The position numbers were made by a program, and so were the translations under genes. Below are positions 8,736 to 17,102 of a stretch of 50,164 bases of DNA, one piece after another. The notes under the pieces were generated by a model. That model made no database searches and was not told the origin of the DNA. It saw only the letters and a program-made list of their open reading frames with translations. This stretch comes from Helicobacter sp. (GTDB lineage Bacteria; Campylobacterota; Campylobacteria; Campylobacterales; Helicobacteraceae): positions 1 through 50,164 of the forward strand of contig NZ_JAIEFA010000040.1 in assembly GCF_029067145.1 (NCBI RefSeq). Direction: 5' to 3'. How positions within the stretch are numbered: the first letter of the stretch is position 1; each line of letters begins with the position of its first letter.

Positions 8736-9650
8736 ATGCAATGGAAACCTCTTGACATTGAAGATAAAGAACTACTTACGAGTTTCTTTACTTCTTGTAA
8801 TATTCTTGTTTCGGATTTAACTTTTACAAATCTCTATCTTTGGCATTATGCGCGTCATATTAGTTGGGCTATTCTTAATGATTGCTTAATCATTAAGACA
8901 CAATATCCTAACCAGAATCCTTTTATTTTCTATCCCATTCATAAACAAAACGACCTAGAAAGCAAAAAACGAACGATTCTGCAATTACAAGAAATCTGTA
9001 AGGCAAAAGGTTTAGGATTCTCTATCCATTCTCTAAGTCAGGCAGATAAAGAGGAATTAGAATCCCTACTCCCAAATACTTTTGACTTTATCTATCGCGA
9101 GGATAGGAGTGATTATATCTATTCTGCACCTGAACTTATTGAGCTAAAAGGCAAAAAATACCACAAGAAAAAAACACATTTAAATCGCTTCACTGAACGC
9201 TATTCCTTTACTTATGAAGCATTAAATACTAAAAACTTAGATGAACTTATCACTACTTATCAAAGTTGGTTTGGCAAAATCAGCGATACCGCAAGTGATG
9301 GCTTAAGAAACGAGTATGTAGGCATTATAGAATCCCTAAAGCAATTTTCTAAGCTAGATTTTAAAGGTGGAATCCTACGCGTAGAGGATAAAATCATCGC
9401 TTTTAGTTTCGGCGAGCCTCTTAATAGCGACACCGTAGTGATTCATATTGAAAAAGCCAACATTGAATATCAAGGGGCTTACCAAGCCATTAATCGCGAG
9501 TTTCTAGCGCACGAATGGAGTGCATATTCTTATGTGAATCGCGAGGAAGATTTAGGCATTGAAGGCTTGCGCAAAGCCAAACAATCCTATCACCCGCTTT
9601 TTTTACAAGCTAAATTTGACGCCACTTTAAAAATGGATTTTAAAAATTAG
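8736..9650 (+). CDS. DUF2156 (phosphatidylglycerol lysyltransferase C-terminal-like) protein
   Basis: The 304-residue protein resembles the DUF2156/LPG_synthase_C family, which has two GNAT-like halves. Recognisable segments are TFTNLYLWHYARHISWAIL near the N-terminus, the KGKKYHKKKTHLNRF basic stretch near 138-152, and EGLRKAKQSYHP near the C-terminus. In the family this domain forms the catalytic part of lysyl-phosphatidylglycerol synthases. This version lacks the membrane flippase domain and is soluble, so its substrate is unknown. It has its own AAAGG site and a possible TAAAAT -10 at about 8705. It converges with the ZorB-like gene, with one base between them. Confidence 0.75.
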   Translation: MQWKPLDIEDKELLTSFFTSCNILVSDLTFTNLYLWHYARHISWAILNDCLIIKTQYPNQNPFIFYPIHKQNDLESKKRTILQLQEICKAKGLGFSIHSLSQADKEELESLLPNTFDFIYREDRSDYIYSAPELIELKGKKYHKKKTHLNRFTERYSFTYEALNTKNLDELITTYQSWFGKISDTASDGLRNEYVGIIESLKQFSKLDFKGGILRVEDKIIAFSFGEPLNSDTVVIHIEKANIEYQGAYQAINREFLAHEWSAYSYVNREEDLGIEGLRKAKQSYHPLFLQAKFDATLKMDFKN

Positions 9651-9651
9651 C

Positions 9652-10407
9652 TTAATTTTCCTCCAATACCTCTGAAGTCTCTACATTTTGCAACTCTTGA
9701 TTCACATTTAAAATCTTAAGAATCTTTTGATTGCTTTTTGTGAGTGCTTTAAACTCTACACGTCTTGAAAGTTCTGGAGTTTCTAAAGGTTTTGCGAAAG
9801 ACAATCCATTAGCGCGCAAAACACTAATAAGCCATTGCTTTTGGGCGTCAATTTGCCTATTGCTAAAACAATATTTCAGCACTTCTAATGCCCTTGCTTG
9901 CGAAAGTTCAGCATTACCCAAATAACGTGATTCTAGTGTATTGGCATTTTGCCATTCTGTGGAAGTATGCCCCTCAATACGAATCTCCTCAATATCTTGT
10001 TTGTATTTTTCTTGACTTAAGATTTTGATATAACGAGGGAAAAAATCGTCCAAAATCTCTTTGAAACGAATCTTAACTTCTTTTTGCCCTTGGTCAAACA
10101 AGATTTCCGGCTCTTTAAACCGCACCGTGTTGTCTGCATCAATCTCTGCATTCCAACGTTCTAAATTCTTAGAAAATTCAGAAACTAAATCCTGATAAAG
10201 GTCTGTTTGCAAATCTTTATGGGTTTTTGCAATATCACTCATCTGCTTGTTTAACTCCAAAAGTTCGGCATTTTGTATCGCAAGCTTTTTTTCTGTCTTG
10301 CTAATCACCACCATATAAGAGACGGCAATAAGCAAAAATATCATCATCACCCCCGCCATCATATCTGAAATGCTAATCCATTCGTTGCCTTTATAAGAAT
10401 TTGCCAT
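9652..10407 (-). CDS. MotB/OmpA-domain protein, ZorB-like
   Basis: This 251-residue protein has one N-terminal membrane helix (about 16-35) beginning ISDMMAGVMMIFLL, a short coiled coil, and a C-terminal OmpA-like peptidoglycan-binding domain (about 100-235: IEGHTSTE near 145, SQARALEVLKYC, and SRRVEF near the end). Asp15 at the start of the helix is in the position of the proton-binding Asp of MotB, and the SDMMAGVMM pattern is close to ZorB of Zorya defence systems. The channel partner is encoded immediately upstream with a one-base stop/start overlap. It is unlikely to be a flagellar MotB, which lacks such a partner. No ZorC, ZorD or ZorE gene is adjacent. Confidence 0.72.
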   Translation of the reverse strand: MANSYKGNEWISISDMMAGVMMIFLLIAVSYMVVISKTEKKLAIQNAELLELNKQMSDIAKTHKDLQTDLYQDLVSEFSKNLERWNAEIDADNTVRFKEPEILFDQGQKEVKIRFKEILDDFFPRYIKILSQEKYKQDIEEIRIEGHTSTEWQNANTLESRYLGNAELSQARALEVLKYCFSNRQIDAQKQWLISVLRANGLSFAKPLETPELSRRVEFKALTKSNQKILKILNVNQELQNVETSEVLEEN

Positions 10408-13100
10408 TAGCCTCTAGCTCCCATTAACTCGCGGATTCTACGCAAAAACCATTCATAGTCTTGGCGGAATCCCAAAGTAATATTTGAAAGCGCGCCGTCC
10501 AAATCTCCAAGCGATTTACAGAGATTTTCATTCAAGCTAGAAGTTTGGTGAAGAGAAGTAGCAATATTGGATTCTATGATTTTTAAAATCGTATCAATTT
10601 CTTTCCGATTACTTTCTAACGAAAGATAAGTTTTTTCCAATGCCCCGCTTAGATTCCTTTGCAATTTATTAAACTCGTTTAATAACTCTACACTCGCATT
10701 TCTTGGAGTTTCTATGCTTTGCTTTGTAAGAATCTCAAGGCTTGCAAGATAGTTTTTCGCCATTGTATCTAAAGCATTTTTGACATTTTTATCTAGCAAA
10801 TTAAAGCTTGCCATTACTTCTTTTGTGTGGGATTCTAGCTGCGTATTATTTGCCTTAAGCAGCTGATTTGCTAGATTTTCAGAACTTGCCAAAACTTTTT
10901 GAGCATTGCTTTCAAAACCTTGTGCAATCGTCCTTAGGTGCGTTTGCAATTCTCCTCCTAGTTTCTGATAAGTCTCCAGATTTGTTTTTTGGGTATTTTG
11001 CGCTAATGTCGTCAGTTGTGTTTGATAGGCATTGGTTGTGTTTCTCAAATAGGCACTTAGAGATTCCAAAGCGTTTTTATAGGATTCGCCAAAGCTACTG
11101 CGCATTTGACTCTGAATCTCTGCATTATGGTTTTGGTTTTCCTTTTGCATAGTGATTAAACTCTGATGAAACTCTTTCACATTTTCCGCCATTAGATTTT
11201 TCAAATTTTGACTCTGTGTTTGATTTTGTTCTATCAGATTGCTTACGCTTGTCCCTATTTCCTCCGTAGTTTTTGCTAGATTATCTCTTAAATTTTCATT
11301 GAAACTTTGGAATCCTTCTTGTATGCTTTGTGTGCTTTCTTTAAACGATTCCATAAGGGTTTGGTTTGTATGCACCAAAGATTCCTCAATGTTTTGCGTG
11401 CTTTGGCTTAGGGTATTTGCGGTATCATTTAGCAAAGAATCTAAAGACTTCGTAGTCGTTAGCATAGAACTTTCTATTTCCTTACTAAGAGTGGTAAGGG
11501 TTTCTTTAGAATCTTTGAAATTTTCCTCTAGGGTTTTTGTGGTATTTCCCAAAAGTTTATCAAAGTTTAACACCGCGTTTGTGATGTGCTGCTCTAATGT
11601 ATCAGAACTTTTGGTAAGATTTTTTTGCGTTTGCTCGCCTAATTCTTGCAGAGTATGGCTTGCCTTTTCTAATGTGCTTTCCATTTCTTGCGAATGGCGT
11701 AACAAGACTTCATCGCTTCGCTTGCTCTGCTCCTCTACTAACAACAAAGATTCTTTTTGTGCATTTTCTAATGCTTCTAAACTCCCTTCAAAGTTTTCCT
11801 TGACGCTGTTTAGATGTTCTTTGACGCTTCCTTCAATCTGCGCTATCATCTCTAAATTTTTATGCTTCAATGCAGAATCACTCTCCACTAAGGATTCCAT
11901 AAAGTCTTGAGATTTAACCTTTAAAGTCTCCAAAGCCTCCCCTAAATGCTCTTTATTTTGCTCCAAATACTCTTGATTAAAGGCATTAAAGGCATTTTGC
12001 AATGTATTTAAGTTTTTGGATTGTTCTTGTGCGTCTTCCTCTAATGCCTTGAAGCTATTTTCTAGCAGATTTTGTGTGTTTTCTTGGTGTGTTTGTGTGC
12101 TTTTGATGAGAAATCTTTGCACTTCCTCTAAAGATTCCTTTGTGTATTCTAGGGTTTGCGTATGTGTGTTTTGTAGATTCTGACTTAGATTCTCTACACT
12201 CACAAGTGCCTTGCTTGCGTCCTCGTGCATTTTTTCAAAACCTTGCAAAAGATGGGAGAGTTTTTCGTTTTCAATGCGTGAAGCCTCAATGCTATGGGCT
12301 AAGGCGGTATAAACTTCCAAAACTTCTGCATTGCGTTGCGCAATGGATTCTAAAGATTCTTTGGTGGATTCAAAAAGATTCAAAGTGCTTTTAAGACTTG
12401 AATCTAGCCCCATAATAGAATCTTTATAATTGTTTTGCCACAAAATCATTTGTGCCACTGCACTATTTAATTCTTTAAAATTATCCCCAAATTGGTCTGT
12501 AATGCGTTGATTAAAATCCTTAATCACCCCCTCTAGCGCAGTAATTAATTCTTTGGAAGCCCCTTGCGCAAGATGATGCATAGCCTCTTTTAATGCCATA
12601 TTGGTTTTAACAAAATTATCCTCTAAAACCTTAAAATTATTCATCTGTTGCTTATAATAAGCATTTTGAGATTCCATTTGGGTTTGATTTTGTGCAACAA
12701 TTTCTTGTAATTTGCCCAAAGATTCCAACTTGTCTAATTTTTCTAACTTATCCAACTTCCCTGCTTGCAAAGAAAAATAATCCAGCATATTCTCAAAGTC
12801 TGTTTTAACCGCCTTGCTTTTTTGTAAAATAGAAAGCAAAATCGCTAATGCCATACCCAAGATAGAAGTATAAAATGCAGTTTTCAACCCTGCAAGCAGT
12901 GAGGGAACAGAGTTTTCTACATTGCTTACATCAAAATCCTGCAAACCTACAAAAATCCCCACAAAAGTTCCTAAAACCCCCGCACTCATAATAATAGATT
13001 TAAAATCGCGGTGCTTTTGCTTGCCATAGCTTAGATAATCCCAAAGCGCAAGCCCAAACATAAATGCGGTAAAAATTGCATTAATGATTAGATTCTCCAT
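10407..13100 (-). CDS. MotA/TolQ/ExbB-family proton channel with ~780-residue coiled-coil tail, ZorA-like
   Basis: The 897-residue protein has three membrane helices in the first hundred residues (about 4-24, 35-53, 72-92). They include GVLGTFVGIFVGL and the family signature GLKTAFYTSILGM. The remainder (about 100-880) is a nearly continuous Gln/Glu/Ser/Lys-rich coiled coil with KLDKLEKLDKLESLGKL near 115-131. ZorA of Zorya systems has this architecture: a five-subunit channel with a long tail reaching into the cytoplasm and turned by proton flow. The gene ends in RRIRELMGARG. ATG 13100 has AGGAAG before it. It follows a small membrane gene and exbD on the same strand. The function in this organism is unproven; the family match is by architecture and motif only. 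Confidence 0.72.
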   Translation of the reverse strand: MENLIINAIFTAFMFGLALWDYLSYGKQKHRDFKSIIMSAGVLGTFVGIFVGLQDFDVSNVENSVPSLLAGLKTAFYTSILGMALAILLSILQKSKAVKTDFENMLDYFSLQAGKLDKLEKLDKLESLGKLQEIVAQNQTQMESQNAYYKQQMNNFKVLEDNFVKTNMALKEAMHHLAQGASKELITALEGVIKDFNQRITDQFGDNFKELNSAVAQMILWQNNYKDSIMGLDSSLKSTLNLFESTKESLESIAQRNAEVLEVYTALAHSIEASRIENEKLSHLLQGFEKMHEDASKALVSVENLSQNLQNTHTQTLEYTKESLEEVQRFLIKSTQTHQENTQNLLENSFKALEEDAQEQSKNLNTLQNAFNAFNQEYLEQNKEHLGEALETLKVKSQDFMESLVESDSALKHKNLEMIAQIEGSVKEHLNSVKENFEGSLEALENAQKESLLLVEEQSKRSDEVLLRHSQEMESTLEKASHTLQELGEQTQKNLTKSSDTLEQHITNAVLNFDKLLGNTTKTLEENFKDSKETLTTLSKEIESSMLTTTKSLDSLLNDTANTLSQSTQNIEESLVHTNQTLMESFKESTQSIQEGFQSFNENLRDNLAKTTEEIGTSVSNLIEQNQTQSQNLKNLMAENVKEFHQSLITMQKENQNHNAEIQSQMRSSFGESYKNALESLSAYLRNTTNAYQTQLTTLAQNTQKTNLETYQKLGGELQTHLRTIAQGFESNAQKVLASSENLANQLLKANNTQLESHTKEVMASFNLLDKNVKNALDTMAKNYLASLEILTKQSIETPRNASVELLNEFNKLQRNLSGALEKTYLSLESNRKEIDTILKIIESNIATSLHQTSSLNENLCKSLGDLDGALSNITLGFRQDYEWFLRRIRELMGARG

Positions 13101-13118
13101 TATTCTTCCTTATTCAAT

Positions 13119-13301
13119 TTATTTTCGTTTATTTTTCTTTGTTTGCACATCAAAACGTTCATCTTCTAGCCAATCAGGCTTTTGAATCTGTGAATTGTTG
13201 CGATTTGCCAAATACAACACAAAACGAATCGCTAACACAATAACCATAAAGGTAACAACTGCGGAAATAATCATTGATAAATCATAATTTTCTCTAAACA
13301 T
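13119..13301 (-). CDS. Small single-pass membrane protein of unknown function
   Basis: This 60-residue protein has one membrane helix (about 9-30, rich in V, I and A) and a basic cytoplasmic tail ending KKNKRK. The gene looks real: AAAGGGGA lies five bases before its ATG, it starts nine bases after the exbD stop, and the ZorA-like gene starts 18 bases after its own stop. I do not recognise a family. Its place between two proton-channel modules suggests an accessory or assembly factor for one of them, which is inference only. Confidence 0.6.
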   Translation of the reverse strand: MFRENYDLSMIISAVVTFMVIVLAIRFVLYLANRNNSQIQKPDWLEDERFDVQTKKNKRK

Positions 13302-13310
13302 TAATCCCCT

Positions 13311-13700
13311 TTAACGACTTTGTTCTACTTGCACATCTACATTATTATGTCCGCTAGAGTTTAAAACTCCCACCAAAGCAACGAATCGTTCAAAGTAACT
13401 CTTTTGGTCTCCACGCAACAAAATCGGCGTTTCTCTTGGAATCTTTAAAATTTCGCTTTGGATAGATTCCAAACTCATTGGCGTTTTATCCAAATAATAC
13501 TGCCCTTGCGCGTCAATCGTAATTTCAACACTTTTCAAAGGCTGCGTGATTTTATCCGAACCTTGCGCTTGCGGAAGTGCAATCGGAATCTTGCCCTGCG
13601 CAATAAAAGTCGCGCTTGTCAAAACAATCACCAACAAAACAAGCATAATATCAATAAAGGGCACGATATTAATGCTATCCATTCTCCGAAACCTTTTCAT
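13311..13700 (-). CDS. exbD: Biopolymer transport protein ExbD
   Basis: ExbD is the second subunit of the proton-driven motor that energises TonB. The 129-residue protein has a short cytoplasmic N-terminus, one membrane helix (about 13-35) with the proton-carrying Asp17 in NIVPFIDIMLVLLV, and a periplasmic domain. It overlaps exbB by four bases (ATGA). No tonB follows; the next genes are a 60-residue membrane protein and the ZorA/ZorB-like pair. Confidence 0.92.
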   Translation of the reverse strand: MKRFRRMDSINIVPFIDIMLVLLVIVLTSATFIAQGKIPIALPQAQGSDKITQPLKSVEITIDAQGQYYLDKTPMSLESIQSEILKIPRETPILLRGDQKSYFERFVALVGVLNSSGHNNVDVQVEQSR

Positions 13701-14146
13701 TGCGCGCCTTTATTTGCCTTTTTGTCTTGCATAATCTCCCATTGTGCAACTAAAACTTCACTCTTGCGCATTAAGAGATTATAAAAGATAATACTTGGAA
13801 TCGCGACAAGCAATCCGCCCGCTGTGGCTTGAAGCGCAAGAGCAAGCCCTGTCATAATATTTGCAGTATCTACCATACCCGATTGCCCAATCTGCACAAA
13901 GGTAATGATTATCCCAAACACCGTTCCTAGAAGTCCAACATAAGGAGCATTTGAACCAATTGTCGCAATCAAAGTAAGATTCTTGGAGAGGTCTATTTCT
14001 AATTCTATCTTATTAGTATAAAGAATCAATTTGATGTATTTATAAAACAACAATCGCTCCAATGTTGCCCAAAGTGCTACAATGCTCATTAGCAATAAAA
14101 CACCAATTACTCCATATTCCACCATTTCTTTTAAAGATAATTCCAA
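13697..14146 (-). CDS. exbB: Biopolymer transport protein ExbB
   Basis: This 149-residue channel subunit has three membrane helices (about 10-28, 68-88, 103-125) and the family motif PYVGLLGTVFGIIITF, followed by GLALALQATAGGLLVAIPSI. It is a short ExbB of the kind found in Helicobacter. It lies 24 bases downstream of smpB, and GGAAAAAAG is its likely ribosome site. The order csrA-ispE-smpB-exbB-exbD also occurs in H. pylori, from memory. Confidence 0.92.
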   Translation of the reverse strand: MELSLKEMVEYGVIGVLLLMSIVALWATLERLLFYKYIKLILYTNKIELEIDLSKNLTLIATIGSNAPYVGLLGTVFGIIITFVQIGQSGMVDTANIMTGLALALQATAGGLLVAIPSIIFYNLLMRKSEVLVAQWEIMQDKKANKGAQ

Positions 14147-14170
14147 CTTTTTTCCTTTCTTGCTTTATTA

Positions 14171-14629
14171 TTATCTTCTTTGCATTTCTTTTAAGCTTTG
14201 TGCAATTTCTCGTTTTTGGATTTTTTCTTTCAAGGATTCGCGCTTATCGTGCAAATTCTTTCCCTTAGCTAAGGCGATTTCTAATTTTGCCTTATTGCGC
14301 GCGTTAAAATAAAGCTTCAACGCCACGATACTCATACCAGAAACTTGACTTTTGCCAAAGAGTTTGTCAATTTCTTTGCGGTGCAAAAGCAATTTGCGCG
14401 GACGCTTCTCATCAGGCTTGTAATGTAAATTTGTCGTGGATAAAGTCGCGATATGCGCTTGGAATAAAAACGCCTCTCCTTGAATGATTTTCACAAAACT
14501 ATCTTTGAGATTCACGCGTCCTGCGCGAATAGATTTTACCTCACTTCCCTTAAGTTCAATCCCTGCTTCCAAACGCTCCAAAATAAAAAAATCAAAAGTC
14601 GCCTTTTTGTTTGTTGCGATAATTTTCAT
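14171..14629 (-). CDS. smpB: SsrA-binding protein SmpB
   Basis: SmpB carries tmRNA (ssrA) to stalled ribosomes for trans-translation. The 152-residue sequence has the standard blocks: ATNKKATFDFFILERLEAGI, LKGSEVKSIRAGRVNLKDS, and a lysine-rich C-terminal tail that folds into the ribosomal mRNA channel. Its start overlaps the ispE stop by four bases. No ssrA gene was seen in the window. Confidence 0.95.
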   Translation of the reverse strand: MKIIATNKKATFDFFILERLEAGIELKGSEVKSIRAGRVNLKDSFVKIIQGEAFLFQAHIATLSTTNLHYKPDEKRPRKLLLHRKEIDKLFGKSQVSGMSIVALKLYFNARNKAKLEIALAKGKNLHDKRESLKEKIQKREIAQSLKEMQRR

Positions 14630-15507
14630 TGTGCTGTCCTTGCGGGGTTAAAAGCCTCTTTGAAGTTTTGCGATTCTTTTATTTGAGGTTTTTTGCGCCA
14701 AAAACAACTTCCGCTTCCACTTAAAAATAAATCCTTTTTACAATACGATTCCAACTTCGGATAAAGAGCCAAAACAGGAGCTAACAAATCATTATTTTCA
14801 AGCGATTTTTTATTCAAAATTTCCTCATTGGACATTTGTAGCCAATTTTGCTTTTTTGTTTGCAAAATCCTTGCTTCATCATAAAAAGAATCGGAATATT
14901 TTTGAAAAACTTTTGCGGTGTTGCAATGCAATTTTGGCATAATGATTTCTACTTCAAAAGGCGCAAAATCTTGTGATTCCTTGCCATTTGGACAAGATTC
15001 TACTCTCTCTCCTCTGCCCTCAACATTTGCAATCTCCAACCCACTAAGAAAAAATGGCACATCACTCCCAACTTGCGCCCCAATCTCCATAAGAGTTTGC
15101 TTATCCAAATCAAGTTGTAATTTTTGAGAAACAACTTGCAAGAAACAAGCCGCATTAGAGCTTCCTCCACCCAATCCTCCGCCGCTTGGTATTTTTTTAT
15201 CTACCCCTACTTGCAAATGCTCTAATGTCTCTCTTTGCGATTCCGTAAGATAGGGCAAAAGCGCGCAATAAGCCTTATAGATAGTATTTTGCTCCATTGC
15301 ACAATCAAAAGTGCCCACAACCTTAAAAGCAGTCATACCCCAATAAAAAGTTAATGTATCATAAAGGCTTTTAACTCGCATAAAACGCGATTGCAACAAA
15401 TGATATTTTGTTCCATTAATGCAAGTTTTGCCAACAATTTTTAAAAATAAATTGATTTTTGCATAGGAAAGATAAGTATTTTTTTGCGTTAAAGAATCGC
15501 AAATCAT
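14626..15507 (-). CDS. ispE: 4-diphosphocytidyl-2-C-methyl-D-erythritol kinase IspE
   Basis: IspE phosphorylates CDP-methylerythritol in the non-mevalonate isoprenoid pathway; dxs for the same pathway is also in this window, at 26133. The 293-residue GHMP kinase shows the N-terminal YAKINLFLKIVGK block (substrate-binding Lys near 18) and the ATP loop PSGGGLGGGSSNAA. The C-terminal motif LSGSGSCFW is also present. No clear ribosome site precedes the ATG, which is five bases after the csrA stop, so translation may depend on csrA. Confidence 0.94.
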   Translation of the reverse strand: MICDSLTQKNTYLSYAKINLFLKIVGKTCINGTKYHLLQSRFMRVKSLYDTLTFYWGMTAFKVVGTFDCAMEQNTIYKAYCALLPYLTESQRETLEHLQVGVDKKIPSGGGLGGGSSNAACFLQVVSQKLQLDLDKQTLMEIGAQVGSDVPFFLSGLEIANVEGRGERVESCPNGKESQDFAPFEVEIIMPKLHCNTAKVFQKYSDSFYDEARILQTKKQNWLQMSNEEILNKKSLENNDLLAPVLALYPKLESYCKKDLFLSGSGSCFWRKKPQIKESQNFKEAFNPARTAQ

Positions 15508-15512
15508 TGTTT

Positions 15513-15749
15513 TTAGACTTTTTTTCTCGCTGCGACAAGCTTATCAAGCACACTGCTTTGCGCCTGTTGTTGAAGCGATTTTTTGTTTTCTTCAGAAATT
15601 GCGAGTTTTAATTCCTCCCGCAAAATCAACAATTCTGGAGGTGCGTCAAAACCAATCTTCACATTGCCTTTATCAATAGAAATGACTTTGATTGTGATGT
15701 TATCTCCAATGGTAATACTTTCATTTTCTTTTCTTGATAAAATCAACAT
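15513..15749 (-). CDS. csrA: Carbon storage regulator CsrA
   Basis: CsrA is a small RNA-binding dimer that represses translation by binding GGA sites; in Campylobacterota it controls flagellin and is antagonised by FliW. The 78-residue protein starts MLILSRKENESITIGD and has the IKVISIDKGNVKIGFDAP core and the RNA-contacting Arg in ILREEL (residue 44). The C-terminal tail is longer than in E. coli. It overlaps truB by seven bases. Confidence 0.95.
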   Translation of the reverse strand: MLILSRKENESITIGDNITIKVISIDKGNVKIGFDAPPELLILREELKLAISEENKKSLQQQAQSSVLDKLVAARKKV

Positions 15750-16585
15750 AAAGGAATCCTGTTTGCTAAATATTCTAAGTTTTGATTTTGAAATGAAATT
15801 ATAGAGAAAAAATCCTCAAATTGCACTATATATTTTTCAAATTCATTAATTTTCAATGTTTTTGGGGAAAATTTCTTGCCATCTTGCACCAAAGAGCGCA
15901 AAACAAAATCCTTGCGCGCATCTATTTTTTTAAGAGGAAGAATCTCTAAAGGATTAAGCGCTTTTTCTCCCTCATAATGCAATCCTCCTTCGCTAATGCG
16001 TTCTAAATAACTAAGTGAGCCAATGCAACCTAGCTTTTTGGCAATCAATTCCCCCAAAGAACGAATATAAGCCCCCTCACTCACCCACGCTTTAAAGCTC
16101 ACAAAAGGGTGCGTATAGTTTAAAAACTCTATTTTTAAAACTTGCATTGTTTGTTCTTTTAAATGTTGTTCCAAAAGCTCCTCTTGTCCATCTCGCGCTA
16201 ATTTGTAAGCCTGCGTGCCTTGAATCTTTTTGGCACTATATTTTGGAGGCACAAAATTCACAATCCCCACAAAATCCTGCAAAACAGATTCTATTTTTTC
16301 TTGAGAAAATGGCGATACATAGTGCAATGTGCGTATATTTTCTAAATCTAGCGAATCACTCTGTAATCCTAGCCAAAGTGTCGCTTGATAAACTTTAGGA
16401 GATTTTTCCAAATAAGGAAAAAGTCTCGTGTATTGACCAAATGCCACGAGCAATGCACCACAAGCAAAAGGATCTAAGATTCCGCTAAAGCCTGCTTTTT
16501 TCTCGCCAAAACGATGTTTTAAAGAACTTAAATAATGATTAGAAGAAACAAAAAGAGGTTTTTTTGCAACAAAAATACGATTCAA
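15743..16585 (-). CDS. truB: tRNA pseudouridine(55) synthase TruB
   Basis: TruB makes pseudouridine 55 in the T loop of tRNA. The 280-residue protein has KKPLFVSSNH near the N-terminus and the catalytic Asp38 in GFSGILDPFACGALLVAFG. It lacks a C-terminal PUA domain, as usual for this group. The start is TTG at 16585 with GAGGA nine bases upstream; no suitable ATG was seen. It heads the long minus-strand operon that ends in the motor pair, so its upstream gap (16586-16655) should hold the operon promoter. TTGAAT and TATCAA in minus orientation are weak candidates. Confidence 0.92.
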   Translation of the reverse strand: MNRIFVAKKPLFVSSNHYLSSLKHRFGEKKAGFSGILDPFACGALLVAFGQYTRLFPYLEKSPKVYQATLWLGLQSDSLDLENIRTLHYVSPFSQEKIESVLQDFVGIVNFVPPKYSAKKIQGTQAYKLARDGQEELLEQHLKEQTMQVLKIEFLNYTHPFVSFKAWVSEGAYIRSLGELIAKKLGCIGSLSYLERISEGGLHYEGEKALNPLEILPLKKIDARKDFVLRSLVQDGKKFSPKTLKINEFEKYIVQFEDFFSIISFQNQNLEYLANRIPLC

Positions 16586-16604
16586 ACTTTAAAATCCTCA
16601 TTTA

Positions 16605-16616
16605 TTTTGATAAAAT
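16605..16616 (+). promoter_or_regulatory. Candidate extended -10 promoter for the lipoprotein-hypD genes
   Basis: TTTTGATAAAAT ends in TAAAAT at 16611-16616, 40 bases before the lipoprotein ATG. The same TTTGATAAAAT word occurs before mcrB (42750-42760), and the close variant TTGATATAAT before the gene at 19940. This looks like a recurring housekeeping -10 form in this genome. No convincing -35 is visible, as is usual for Helicobacter. Confidence 0.5.
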
Positions 16617-16655
16617 TTGCACTTTAAAATTCAAATAATTAGTGAGAATTCATAA

Positions 16656-17099
16656 ATGCAAAGTAAGATTCTAACATTTTTTCTTTTAAGTGTCAGTTTG
16701 TGGATTTTTGCTGCTTGTGCAAAATCTCCTTTAGCAAATCCCAACCTACCCTATCCTAAGATTATTTATGTAGAATCGCACAACACAGATGTTGTTCCGC
16801 AAGACTTTGCAGATACTTTTATCAACCGCTTCAAGATTCTTTATGCGCAAGCTCCAAATTTAAATTTACAAGAAGTAAGATTTTATTTTACGGATTATTA
16901 CAACGAATCTAGGGAAGAATTTTCTCCTATGGCTTCTTTTAGCCTTGTGCCGCGTTATTTGCTGCAACTGCACGCGCAAGTCATTACCGCTTCGCATACG
17001 CAAGACTTCACGCAAAGTTATCGGATTCCTGTAATAGGCTTTAATCCACCCTATTCACAAGATTTTGATGGCTTAATCTTAAAAATCTTACAAGAATAA
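16656..17099 (+). CDS. Small putative lipoprotein
   Basis: A 147-residue protein with a lipoprotein signal: a hydrophobic segment followed by IFAAC, with Cys21 as the lipidation site. The mature part has a conserved-looking KIIYVESHNTDVVPQDFAD segment and ends in a short IPVIGFNPP region. I do not recognise a domain. It could be a minor outer-membrane assembly or cell-wall lipoprotein. It is the first gene of a run including hypD, whose ATG is three bases after its stop. Confidence 0.7.
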   Translation: MQSKILTFFLLSVSLWIFAACAKSPLANPNLPYPKIIYVESHNTDVVPQDFADTFINRFKILYAQAPNLNLQEVRFYFTDYYNESREEFSPMASFSLVPRYLLQLHAQVITASHTQDFTQSYRIPVIGFNPPYSQDFDGLILKILQE

Positions 17100-17102
17100 T
17101 TG

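Noticed and set aside
11239..11910. Plus-strand open frame of 223 codons inside the ZorA-like gene
   Set aside because: The Ser/Phe/Cys-rich composition is what the complement of a Glu/Gln/Lys coiled coil gives; no start signal or domain.
9652..13100. Flagellar stator genes motA and motB
   Set aside because: The channel has three helices and a huge coiled-coil tail, not the four-helix MotA of ~255 residues; ZorA/ZorB-like is a better fit.
9652..13100. A complete Zorya defence system
   Set aside because: No ZorC, ZorD or ZorE homologue lies next to the pair; neighbours are exbD and a DUF2156 gene.
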